A stretch of DNA of 40,422 bases. It comes from Edaphobacter aggregans DSM 19364. GTDB lineage: Bacteria > Acidobacteriota > Terriglobia > Terriglobales > Acidobacteriaceae. The stretch is from positions 1-40,422 of the forward strand of contig NZ_JQKI01000055.1 in NCBI RefSeq assembly GCF_000745965.1, in the 5' to 3' direction. The translations under genes were made by a program, and so were the position numbers. Shown piece by piece: positions 1 to 8,343 of the stretch. The notes beneath the pieces are model-generated. The model saw only the letters and a list, made by a program, of their open reading frames with translations, was not told the DNA's origin and searched no databases. Position 1 is the stretch's first letter. Each line of letters starts with the position of its first letter.

Positions 1-337
1 GAACGCGGGCACCGCACTTACCGGCAAGTTCCCTACACCCTCGATAGAGTCGTCTGGCTACGCGACACCTATAAGCTCAAGAGCCGCCGGCAGCGATTGC
101 AGGAACAAGGCTTCGGGACCACTGAGCAGCTACGGCGGCGCCTCGGGGTCTCACAAAGTACGATCAAGTGTTGGCGTAAAGAAGGCCTGCTGTCTCGCAG
201 ATACCATGGCAACCAGAGCCGCTGCCTCTACGGACCGCCCGAAAACATTGAGATGTTGAGAGCCAACCTCCGTCAATCAACATACGCTCGAAACGCCAGC
301 CCAACTCAAACCCCACAATGAGGTGCAGTATGAAACC
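1..337 (+). pseudogene. Resolvase/invertase-type recombinase, C-terminal fragment, frameshifted
   Basis: The reading frame is open from the window edge and gives a tail typical of large serine recombinases or resolvase-like proteins of soil bacteria: a region with GFGTTEQLRRRLGVS, then TIKCWRKEGLL (helix-turn-helix) and CLYGPP. After about base 255 the frame drifts and stops near 321. The neighbouring frame then reads EPTSVNQHTLE and ends NEVQYET, a tail I associate with this family. A frameshift near 255-260 is therefore likely. The gene starts outside the window. It runs directly into the truncated end of an IS66 element near 338, so the last codons may be chimeric. The DNA-binding HTH call is fairly sure; the family name is inference. 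Confidence 0.55.
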
Positions 338-1763
338 ATCGCTTTGCTGAGTTCCAGTTCCGGATATTCCAGGAAGATGTTCAGCCGCTTCCATAGCCTG
401 AGAGCATAGTTGCAGGCTTTGCCTGCCGCGCTCTTCGGCAACACACTCCCGCTCATGGTCAGAATCTGGGTGTGGATTTTGTCGAGCAGGCGCGGAGCCT
501 CCTGCTGGCGCAGAGCATGGCGGGCTGCGTGATCCATCGTTTCGTCGCGAGCTCGGGCGTCGATAGCAAACAACTTGTCCATCAACTCGACGATGCGCAC
601 CGACCCCGCATCCTGCTTGTTGAGCTTGATTGCGTCGACAAAGTACCGTCTCGCATGGCTCCAACAGGCCGCATGCACCATCTTTGGGCCGCCTATGCCG
701 CGATCATAGGCCGCATAGCCGTCTGTCTGGAGAATCCCCTCGAAGTTGACAAGGAAATGCGCTGGACCTTCGCGATCGCGGCCCATGCGAAAATCGAAGA
801 CCACCGAGCCTCCCGGTGAGCCGTACTGCCACAAGTAGGATTGATGATTCTTGCCGCGACGATCATGTGCCTGCACATCGATCGGTGTTTCATCGGCCTG
901 GATGTAGCTGCCTGCCAGCAACTGGCTCCGCATCGCGCCCACCACTGGCGCCAGCATTTCTCCGACCGTCATCACCCAGCCGCACATTGTGGCGCGGCCG
1001 ATGTCGATGCCCGCGTCGCGCAACAGGATCACGCTCTGACGATAGAGCGGATTGTGATCTCCGTATTTGCCGACGATCGTGTTGATGATGATGCGGTCCG
1101 ACGCCAGGCTCTTGTCGATAATCCGCGCGGCTACGGGCGCGGTGGCCACGCCTTGCTCCTCGCACTTCTTGCAGGCGCGCTTTTCACGCTTGGTGACTTG
1201 AACGAAATACTCGGCTGGCTTCACGTCGAGAACTTCGCTGACTTCGTAGCCGATCACCTTCGTCTCGGCGCCGCAGCCGCCGCACTTGCACTGCTCCGGC
1301 ATGCAGGCAACGATCTTCTCCACGCGGGTAGATCGGCGGGCAGCGTCTGGCGGCCGGGATGCTGATGCCTCTTCTTCTTCTTCTCCTCCTCCGAAGAAGA
1401 GGGCAGCGTCTCGCGTTCGCTCTCGGCAGCCACTTCAACGTTGCTGACCCCGGGTTCGAGATCCAACAACTCCAGCTGAAGATTGCTCAGCTTCTCGCTG
1501 CCGGGGCCGTACTTGGCGATTCGCTGCTGGCGCAGCCGCTCTTCAAGAACCTGCACCTTCAGCTGCGCATGTTGCAGCTCGTACTCATACGAGTTGAACT
1601 TGCCGCTCACCGCGGCAAACAGCGACGGCTCCAGATGTGCTTTCAGTTGTTCAAGAAGGTCGGCGCGGGAAGATGCGCCATCGGTCGGAGTGGACGCTGC
1701 GGAAGGATGGAGATTCGCACTCACGAGGCTTATTGAATAGCAGACAAGCCTGTGGGTAGACAA
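338..1763 (-). pseudogene. tnpC: IS66 transposase TnpC, frameshifted and C-terminally truncated
   Basis: The upstream part (from 1763) has the leucine-rich coiled coil and the RIAKYGPGSEKLSNLQLEL motif of IS66 TnpC, then a Glu/Lys-rich stretch. The downstream part (to 338) has the CKCGGCG zinc motif, QADETPIDVQ, the LQTDGYAAYD segment and HAACWSHARR, which carry the DDE-type catalytic core. The two parts are in different frames. Around 1320-1326 the expected LPADLPRVEKIV is broken into LPADLPAWRRS, which a one-base (C) deletion explains. The normal C-terminus after ELELS is absent. The gene is dead by two independent lesions. Confidence 0.85.
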
Positions 1764-1779
1764 GCGATTTGCACTGTAT

Positions 1780-2166
1780 TCATGCGCTCATTCGTGACTC
1801 CGATGATTCCTTCGCGAGGGGCTTGCGATACCACTTGCGCTCGCGTGTCTGGTCAAGATCGATACCACCCAGAAGCATCGTCAATTCCTCGTGGCTCAAC
1901 ACCACCTTGCGCTGCTCGTGATCGACAGCAGGCCAGTGTACGCGCCCCTTTTCAATTCGCTTCGCGCAGACCCATAGCCCTGTTCCGTCAAAGAAAATGA
2001 TCTTGAGACGATTCCTCTGTGCATTTGAAAACAAGAACACATGACCGCTCGACGGATCGCACAACAACTGGTCGCGCACCAGACCGTAGAGGCCATCGAA
2101 TCCTTTGCGCATGTCTGTTGCGCCCGGTGCAAGATAGACCCGCGTCGCAGCTCCCAGGCCGAACAC
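1780..2166 (-). CDS. tnpB: IS66 accessory protein TnpB
   Basis: The family signature is clear: GAATRVYLAPGATDMRKG, then GLVRDQL, HVFLFSNAQRNRLKI and a WPAVDHEQRKV-type tail segment. TnpB is a small accessory protein needed with TnpA and TnpC for IS66 transposition. The chosen start is the GTG of VFGLGAATR at 2166, which overlaps the tnpA stop (TAG at 2168-2170) as usual in these elements; a longer upstream ATG exists at 2223 but lies inside tnpA. It appears intact (about 128 residues) and is the only undamaged gene of this element. Confidence 0.8.
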   Translation of the reverse strand: MFGLGAATRVYLAPGATDMRKGFDGLYGLVRDQLLCDPSSGHVFLFSNAQRNRLKIIFFDGTGLWVCAKRIEKGRVHWPAVDHEQRKVVLSHEELTMLLGGIDLDQTRERKWYRKPLAKESSESRMSA

Positions 2167-2167
2167 G

Positions 2168-2535
2168 CTACAGCCGCTCCAGAACAGCGACCAACCGTCG
2201 CAACGTCTCGTCGTCGAAGCCATCGCCGACTTCCACCTTGCGACCGTTGGACAACAACACCGTCAAAGCGCCAGGCTGATCCCCAGTGCATACCGGACTC
2301 ACGGCTGCAGCCAGTTCCACCTCGACCAGAGGCCCCCGGCCAACACCACCGTCACCTCGATGCTCCTGCTGCTGCTGTTTCTTCAGGTGACGGTTCAACG
2401 TGCTCAATGCCAGGCCATGGCGGCGGCAGAACTCGCTACGCCCCAAACCGCTTGCTCGGTACAGTACAAACTTGCCAACCGCGCAATCTCCGCGCGACCC
2501 CGACGATGAACTACCGATACAGCCTCTCCGCTCAT
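2168..2535 (-). pseudogene. tnpA: IS66 accessory protein TnpA, frameshifted by a 5-bp tandem duplication
   Basis: The C-terminal frame reads YRASGLGRSEFCRRHGLAL, the helix-turn-helix of IS66 TnpA, and ends with GFDDETLRRLVAVLERL. The natural N-terminus (ATG at 2535, MSGEAVSVVHRRGRAEIAR) is in another frame. The frames meet at 2459-2468, where the minus strand has TGTAC twice in a row. Removing one copy restores ...ARLASLYRASGLG. A five-base duplication is therefore the inactivating lesion. Confidence 0.75.
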
Positions 2536-2778
2536 GACAACAGTCCATCACACCGAAACCCGTTCTACAGATGCGGTTGCTCTGACGGATACTGTCGAGC
2601 ATGTGCTTCAGATTCGTAAGGCTCCATACGTGCCGCCTGGCTTAGCCCGCCGGCTTGCATCGACCATATATGCTCCGGCCGATTGCGGTTACAGAGTTAC
2701 AGAGGAGCAGGAGCGGGTCATAACGACAAGAGCCGCCCAGAATCGGGCGGCTGGGTTGGCAACTAAACGAAAGAACTA

Positions 2779-3132
2779 TCAGGAATGCCGCAGCGTGAAA
2801 CTGGCGGCGAGGAAGACCGCGATAGCAACGAAGACCGAAAGCCATCCGCCCGTGTCCGTTAAGATGTGTAGCACGTAGGCAGTGACAGCCGTCGTCACAG
2901 TGGTAAGCGCTACTACAGCACAAAAGGTTTCGTACCTAACCTTTTGCTTAAAGATGCCGTAATACGCCACCCATCCAAGCAGCATTCCGACTGCTGCCCC
3001 GAGAGCCGATGCGCCCTCAGTGATTGTCATCTGATATTGTCGGTCCAGGCGAGCTGTCATGCACCAGGCAGCCACGAAACCCAGCCCTGCACCGACAATC
3101 AGACTAGCAATCGATACGTTAAGGAATTTCAT
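2779..3132 (-). CDS. Small four-helix inner-membrane protein (candidate immunity protein)
   Basis: About 117 residues from ATG at 3132 (MKFLNVS). It has four hydrophobic segments: near residues 5-25, 40-60, 66-90 and 94-112. An upstream in-frame ATG (3174) would overlap the preceding gene, so 3132 is preferred; it is 12 bases after that gene's stop. I recognise no enzyme motif. Its place directly behind a detached RHS-tip-like gene makes a membrane immunity protein a reasonable guess. Confidence is good that it is a gene, low on the role. Confidence 0.6.
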   Translation of the reverse strand: MKFLNVSIASLIVGAGLGFVAAWCMTARLDRQYQMTITEGASALGAAVGMLLGWVAYYGIFKQKVRYETFCAVVALTTVTTAVTAYVLHILTDTGGWLSVFVAIAVFLAASFTLRHS

Positions 3133-3143
3133 CACCGTTGAGT

Positions 3144-3584
3144 TCACTTGACCACCCCGAATAGCTGGAGCCATGGCCCGGTCGCCCGGATGTCAGAACC
3201 CTTGCTATCAACTGCGGTCACTACTTGACCGGCTTCGATCGCGGCCGCCCCCGCAACAGCTCTCGCGAATCCCTCGGCTGCCTTGGTTCTCGACGTGCGA
3301 CTCGTCGCATTGGAATAGCAGGACCAATGCGCCTGGTTGGCAGTGGCACCGTGTCGATACATGCAGAGGAGACAGGACCGAACCAGTTGTCCCCATGGTC
3401 CGTCCCCGCCGTGTTCAAACATCATCCCAGCATTCACGCTAGCGTAGCCTTCCCAGGGCATATATGGATTTGCCGCGGAACTACTTATCGACGCTTCGCC
3501 GAACAACATGTTTTTGCAACGCCGAGACCCTGGAGGGGATTGCCTTTGCAGTTCTTGCATCCCTTCTCTGATACGGTCGTGCAA
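3144..3584 (-). CDS. RHS-tip-like protein, detached from an RHS core
   Basis: Up to 146 residues. The frame opens at a TTG (3584); an internal ATG (MQELQ, 3560) is an alternative. The core has GDGPWGQLVRSCLLCMY followed by a HGAT...AHWSCYS segment and an Ala-rich hydrophobic helix (FARAVAGAAAIEAGQ). I associate the PWGxLVRxCL(x)C pattern with C-terminal tips of acidobacterial RHS proteins, though I cannot search it. No RHS repeats precede it, so it is either a displaced tip cassette or the remnant of a deleted RHS gene. No catalytic motif is recognised. The next gene (2779-3132) may be its partner. Confidence 0.5.
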   Translation of the reverse strand: MHDRIREGMQELQRQSPPGSRRCKNMLFGEASISSSAANPYMPWEGYASVNAGMMFEHGGDGPWGQLVRSCLLCMYRHGATANQAHWSCYSNATSRTSRTKAAEGFARAVAGAAAIEAGQVVTAVDSKGSDIRATGPWLQLFGVVK

Positions 3585-3668
3585 CGTACAAGTCTTCGGA
3601 GATGAACCTTGCCGTGACGACGCTGCGGTATTTATCGCGACAGAAACACGGGACCTCTGCCGCTGCCG

Positions 3669-4124
3669 CTATTTCGTGCCATTTATGCGCTGCAGTCTCT
3701 TCAGGCAGGAGGCCTGCCAGTCCTTGTCTTTCATCCCCGAAATCTTAGAGCCGAGGAGTCCCATGAGAGCAGTATCAGCCTTGACGTTGTAGCTTCCAAT
3801 AGCGTCCATCCTTTCAAAAATCAAGAGGATGTCTCTGACTGCGATGTCATCTGTCGCGGCTCTAAGATGTCCCACTAGGAAGGGCACGGCTGACGCTCCT
3901 CGTTCTGCAATTGGGACAGCCAATTCCATGGTTGGTGGTTCCTTAACATCGTTCCCATATCTAAATATTTTGTACTGATCATCCAGAGAATATTGGCGTA
4001 GGCGCTCCACTCGGTCCGCGGGGGGCTTGCCAAAGAAGTCCTTTTCGATATGATGGTCCCGGCATCCAAGCCCAACGAAGCAGGCTAACAACAGCATAGG
4101 GAGTATACTCATGGCTTTGGACAT
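3669..4124 (-). CDS. Lipoprotein overlapping the RHS gene, candidate immunity protein
   Basis: About 151 residues. A signal sequence (MSILPMLLLACFVGLGC) ends in a plausible lipobox with Cys near residue 21. The rest is mostly helical (IAERGASAVPFLVGHL, VRDILLIFERMDAIG), reminiscent of HEAT-like helical repeats. I prefer the ATG at 4124, because AAAGGAG lies 11 bases upstream of it and only 2 bases from the ATG at 4133. Either start lies inside the 3' end of the RHS gene, so the two genes are translationally coupled. A periplasmic-facing lipoprotein fits neutralising the secreted metalloprotease-like tip; that role is inference. Confidence 0.6.
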   Translation of the reverse strand: MSKAMSILPMLLLACFVGLGCRDHHIEKDFFGKPPADRVERLRQYSLDDQYKIFRYGNDVKEPPTMELAVPIAERGASAVPFLVGHLRAATDDIAVRDILLIFERMDAIGSYNVKADTALMGLLGSKISGMKDKDWQASCLKRLQRINGTK

Positions 4125-7100
4125 CCGCCGCATTTCTCCTTTCTCATGGTGTTCTCGATTTCGTCTTGTTTGTCATAAGCTGGTTTCTCATACCGGTTGT
4201 TGGGGTCGTATCCGCGTCTCGAGGCCCACGCGTATGCCGGCCATGTCATTCCATTCCTATATTGCCCCACGTGGACAAGTTCGTGACCCAATTTTGCTAT
4301 GCCTTCGACCGTCGATGGATCATAGACACCCGGGCGAAAGTACACATCATTGCCCCTTGTTATACCTTCGTAGTCCTCACTCACAAAGTGGAAATACCAA
4401 GGCACTTTGCCGGGGTGTACGTCTGCGTTGTCCAGGTCTACCTTTGGTATGTATGGAGCTAGTTTCCGTTTCTCGCAATCCGATAAAGGTCTCAGGCCAA
4501 GCGGATCAACGAAATCAATTGGGTCACTGCCAACGTATGCATAGAGATTGACATCGGCCCCTCCAAAGCCTAGAGGGTCCTCGGAAATGAACCTTCCGAA
4601 AGTTGGACTGTAATACCTGGCACGATAGAAGTAAAGTCCGGCGGTGTCATCCTCCCGACCAGTGAAGGCAAAGCTGTTGGTCGTAGAAGCGCCAATTTGC
4701 GTTGTTGCACCAAACGGCTCGTAGGTGTATTGCGTGCGAATGACGCCCGTTGCGTCAGCAAGCGCTAATGTGCTACCCAATGAATCGCTCAGATAACTCA
4801 TCGATCCGGTTGAATCGGTCCGGGTGAAATATTCATCCATTTCGCCTGTGAAGAGATTCGCAGTTGGGAGTCCTCCGGCAGAGATCTCCTGCACAGGGGT
4901 GGCTCCGTCATACAAGAAGTTCGTAGTCGAGATGGCAGTAAGGGTTTTAGTTGTGCGTCTGCCAAACCCATCGTAATTAAACGTTGCTGCACCTCCCGCA
5001 TCAATCGACTTGAGTTGGTCCCGAGCGTTCCATGAATAGCTGTGGATACCGTCGCTGACCAAGTTGCCGTTTGCATCATAGCTAATTGACACTCCATTCC
5101 AATTGGTCAGTTGATTTGCAGCATTGTATGTTGCAGAATTCACTGTAGCAGGAATTGATGTCGCTGCTAGACTACCTGAAGCGGTCGTTCGGTGGCCCGC
5201 TGCATCGTATCCATAGTTTATGGATCCGAGATTAGAGCTCCCGAGCGCATAGGATATTCCTGTCAAACGCGAAGCGCCATCATAGGAGTACGTAGCGGCT
5301 ATGCCGTTCGGAAGGGTCAGCAACGTGCGACGATTTGCGGTGTCGTAAGAGAAGCTCACTGTTGCCGTACCCTGAGCAATCTGAGTTATGCGATTTGCAG
5401 CATCGAACGAATAGGACACTTGCGGCTGTCCTGCTACAGTCATCAAACTTCTGCGTCCTGCATTGTCGTACGTATAGGAGACAGCCCCTAGCGGTGTCGT
5501 TTGATTATTCAGCTGGTCCAGCGTATCAAAGCTGTTGGACACCGTCCCGGCCATAGAGTCCACAGTTGTTATCAGTCTGTTCCCTCCGTCGTAGGTGTAA
5601 TTTATTGTGCTCTGATAAGTCGTTGTTTTCCCTTGCAATGTTTTCCCAAATCCAGCAAATTTCCGCCGATTTAGACTGTCGTAGCTGAATACTGTAACTT
5701 GCCCTTTGCGGTCCGTATGTTGAGTCAGGTTTCCACCTGCGTCATATACGTAGCTTTCGGAATGGGCAAGGGCGTCTTTACGCGTTAAGAGCCGATCGTC
5801 ATTATCGTAGGTATAGCTGGTGGTCCCATTGCGCGCATCGGTAACTGTGAGGAGATTGCTGTTCCCGTCGTACGTGAAAGAGGTTGTCGCCCCCAGCGGA
5901 TCCGTAACGCTCTTTACCTGATCCAAATTGTCATACGTGTAGTTGATGCTATTTCCGAGCGGGTCACTAAGCGAAATCGTTCGCCCAACCCCATCAACGA
6001 ATCGCGATGTTGTATTCCCTAAAGGATCCTGAACTTTAATCAGATCGCCACCCTTATAGGAATACTGTGTCGTGTTGTTTAAGGGATCGGCGGATGTGAG
6101 GCGTTGCCCAACGGAATTGTACGTAAACGTCGTCTGGTTCTGATTTGCGTCTGTAATAGTTGTTAAGGCTCCCGCGCTGTCCCATCCAAAGGCGGTAGTG
6201 TGGTTTAACGGATCGATAATGCTCGTAAGCTGATTGAATCTCGGTTCATATGTAAAGCTTGTCTGGATTGGGTTCTGAGTTCCTGCTAATTTAGTAACAC
6301 TCATCAGGTTTCCCATCGAATCGTAGCTAAATGTAGTTTGTCTGCTGAGCGTATCGGTAACCTGCGATATGAACTCTCCGACCGCCTGTCGAGTATAGGT
6401 GAGGACTTGCTGTTCGGGCTTCCCAACTGCTGTGGTGTCCGAGAGAGTGTACCCATTGCCATCAAAGTTCACACGACGAACTGACCCAAGTGGGTTGGTC
6501 ACGGTGGTTTGTGTTACCTTGCCATTGCTATCGAGGCTGTAGCTAAATTGGTACGTCCCCCCATCACCTAGTGTCTGTTTCGTTACGCGTTCATTCGAGT
6601 CGTACACATTCGTGAGTGCGGTGATACCCCGGGGATTCTTGATTGTGAGCAATTCATCTGTAGTGCTTCTGCTATATCCGTATGTCGTTATTCCGCCGTT
6701 TGCATCGGTCACAGTTGCGAGCCGGCTTGAAGAGTCATAGGTATATGAAACGGCTCTTCCAATGTTATCGACTACCTTCGTGATTCTGTGACTCGGATCA
6801 TATGTGAATTGCAATGATCTACCGTTCGGCGAAGTAATCTGGACGATATGCTGATCATTTTGCCACGACCGTTCAATCGTCAATATGTTATTGAATTTGT
6901 CCTTTATCGCCGTAAGGAATTCATGGTATGTCGGAGATGGGTCGCTCTGAGCTTGATTGCTAGCACCATCCAATTCGAAGTAAAATTGCGTTCCATCCTT
7001 CAAAGTGACTACGGCACCACTACCTGCAAAGCTGCCGAACCTCCCCCCGTCCGAAGAGCGAAGTGTTGAGCCGTAAAAGGGAGTGGGAGTCCCTGTATGT

Positions 7101-8287
7101 GTACCTCCGGCGCCGTCATTTGTATAGTGGATACGTTCGCCGTCGTCTAGAATTAGGTCGACCGATCCATCAGTATTGGTGTACAAGAACATATTGTACG
7201 AATGAGTGGTGCTTAGACCAAAGGACCGAGACGGTGTCGCTGTGTCGCCCGGTCGATAAACTCTGGAAAAGCTAATAGGAATCACATCTGGCAAGAAGAA
7301 ATCCAAGCTTCGGCTAACGAACATCCCGGTGCTCAGATCGACGGGTTCTCCGTCATAAGTTCCATTGCCCGGGGTGGGATAAGTAGGAGGTGGAGTTCCA
7401 GGCGGATTGCCCGCCGGGCTGCAGGAGAGCATGTAAAGTTCCGTATTGGCCGAAGGCGTGATTCGCTGTTGGTCCGCGCTGACGATGCCCGTGCCGTAAA
7501 TCATCCAGCCGCCTGTTTTCGGATCCATGCTCCAGTAATCGACGGGTTGACCTGCTCGAAGATTGTCAGGATTTGGAAACACAAGCTTAAGGCCGTGAAC
7601 TAAGGACTGACCTGTTCCCTCAATCGTCGCACCATCTGGTTGGATCGTGAAGTAGGTAGGGAACGTAACACCGGCTGGCAGAGGAAATGGTGGGCGATCA
7701 GGTGGAATTGGTGTGATAGAGATCGAATGAACTTCCTTGCCTTCCAAGTCTCGTATTCGAATCCCAGCCGGAATGTGGACCTCAAGACCTGGTATACGAG
7801 GTGTGGTCGCGACGATCTCCTGAGTCGTAGGCACGGGAATCTGGATTGCGTGCTCGGTGTCTAGTTCGGGCATCCAGATTGTGAAAGGTAGTACAGCAGT
7901 CCCACTCCGGGCAGGGATAATCCATCGAAACATGAATTGGCCGTACGTGCGGCCCGGTTGACTGGCGGGTCTACCATCTATCATTACCATTTGTGGCCCA
8001 GTCGGCACGCCCTGCAGAAGAAACCTCCCGGTATCGTCCGAAACTGAGATGATATTGTCAATCTCGACTTTGACATCTGAGACCGGGCGGCCTTTTAGGT
8101 CAACTACTTGTCCAGATAGGGCGGTCATGCCCGCCGGAGCTTGCAACGGAGGAAGGGAAAGCGCATCATTCACCTTCGCACTATTCTGAGCAAATTCAAT
8201 TCCGGACGCGAATGCAACCGTCGAATTGAATTGCATTCCGAGGGACGACAGGGCCAGAATTCCACAAACTGCAAGCTGCTTGGACAT
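4109..8287 (-). CDS. Secreted RHS/YD-repeat protein with C-terminal HExxH metalloprotease-like tip
   Basis: 1392 residues from an ATG with AAAGGAG 6 bases upstream. Order: signal peptide (1-28), a carboxypeptidase-regulatory-like beta-sandwich (about 55-105, SGQVVDLKGRPVSDV), a DUF6531-type segment (PVDLSTGMFVSRSLDFFLP, about 315-350), some 30 YD repeats, and the RHS core end (YFYRARYYSPTFGRFISEDP ... YAYVGSDPIDFVDPLGL). The variable tip of about 127 residues follows. It contains LGHELVHVGQY (HELVH about 1335-1339) and NRYEKPAYDKQ, the pattern of DUF4157-like zinc metalloproteases with a distal Glu ligand. RHS proteins encapsulate and deliver tips in bacterial antagonism. The next gene overlaps the stop and is the immunity candidate. 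Confidence 0.85.
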   Translation of the reverse strand: MSKQLAVCGILALSSLGMQFNSTVAFASGIEFAQNSAKVNDALSLPPLQAPAGMTALSGQVVDLKGRPVSDVKVEIDNIISVSDDTGRFLLQGVPTGPQMVMIDGRPASQPGRTYGQFMFRWIIPARSGTAVLPFTIWMPELDTEHAIQIPVPTTQEIVATTPRIPGLEVHIPAGIRIRDLEGKEVHSISITPIPPDRPPFPLPAGVTFPTYFTIQPDGATIEGTGQSLVHGLKLVFPNPDNLRAGQPVDYWSMDPKTGGWMIYGTGIVSADQQRITPSANTELYMLSCSPAGNPPGTPPPTYPTPGNGTYDGEPVDLSTGMFVSRSLDFFLPDVIPISFSRVYRPGDTATPSRSFGLSTTHSYNMFLYTNTDGSVDLILDDGERIHYTNDGAGGTHTGTPTPFYGSTLRSSDGGRFGSFAGSGAVVTLKDGTQFYFELDGASNQAQSDPSPTYHEFLTAIKDKFNNILTIERSWQNDQHIVQITSPNGRSLQFTYDPSHRITKVVDNIGRAVSYTYDSSSRLATVTDANGGITTYGYSRSTTDELLTIKNPRGITALTNVYDSNERVTKQTLGDGGTYQFSYSLDSNGKVTQTTVTNPLGSVRRVNFDGNGYTLSDTTAVGKPEQQVLTYTRQAVGEFISQVTDTLSRQTTFSYDSMGNLMSVTKLAGTQNPIQTSFTYEPRFNQLTSIIDPLNHTTAFGWDSAGALTTITDANQNQTTFTYNSVGQRLTSADPLNNTTQYSYKGGDLIKVQDPLGNTTSRFVDGVGRTISLSDPLGNSINYTYDNLDQVKSVTDPLGATTSFTYDGNSNLLTVTDARNGTTSYTYDNDDRLLTRKDALAHSESYVYDAGGNLTQHTDRKGQVTVFSYDSLNRRKFAGFGKTLQGKTTTYQSTINYTYDGGNRLITTVDSMAGTVSNSFDTLDQLNNQTTPLGAVSYTYDNAGRRSLMTVAGQPQVSYSFDAANRITQIAQGTATVSFSYDTANRRTLLTLPNGIAATYSYDGASRLTGISYALGSSNLGSINYGYDAAGHRTTASGSLAATSIPATVNSATYNAANQLTNWNGVSISYDANGNLVSDGIHSYSWNARDQLKSIDAGGAATFNYDGFGRRTTKTLTAISTTNFLYDGATPVQEISAGGLPTANLFTGEMDEYFTRTDSTGSMSYLSDSLGSTLALADATGVIRTQYTYEPFGATTQIGASTTNSFAFTGREDDTAGLYFYRARYYSPTFGRFISEDPLGFGGADVNLYAYVGSDPIDFVDPLGLRPLSDCEKRKLAPYIPKVDLDNADVHPGKVPWYFHFVSEDYEGITRGNDVYFRPGVYDPSTVEGIAKLGHELVHVGQYRNGMTWPAYAWASRRGYDPNNRYEKPAYDKQDEIENTMRKEKCGGCPKP

Positions 8288-8343
8288 GCGTAGCTCCTTT
8301 AACCAAATCTCTGTAACTCGTATCTATACGTTGGTCGAGTCGA

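Larger units (their letters stand above)
338..2692 (-). mobile_element. Decayed IS66-family insertion sequence
   Basis: Three genes in the canonical IS66 order (tnpA, tnpB, tnpC) lie on the minus strand. The 3' end of tnpC is missing: homology stops after ELELS near base 338, where recombinase-derived DNA begins, so the distal inverted repeat is lost. At the proximal side a candidate terminus GTAACCGC (minus strand, 2685-2692) has the GTAA start common for this family; without its partner it cannot be verified. tnpA and tnpC each carry a frameshift, so the element cannot move on its own. Confidence 0.8.

Noticed and set aside
164..664. 166-codon minus-strand frame across the tnpC end
   Set aside because: Off-frame shadow of the transposase; composition is low-complexity Arg/Ser.
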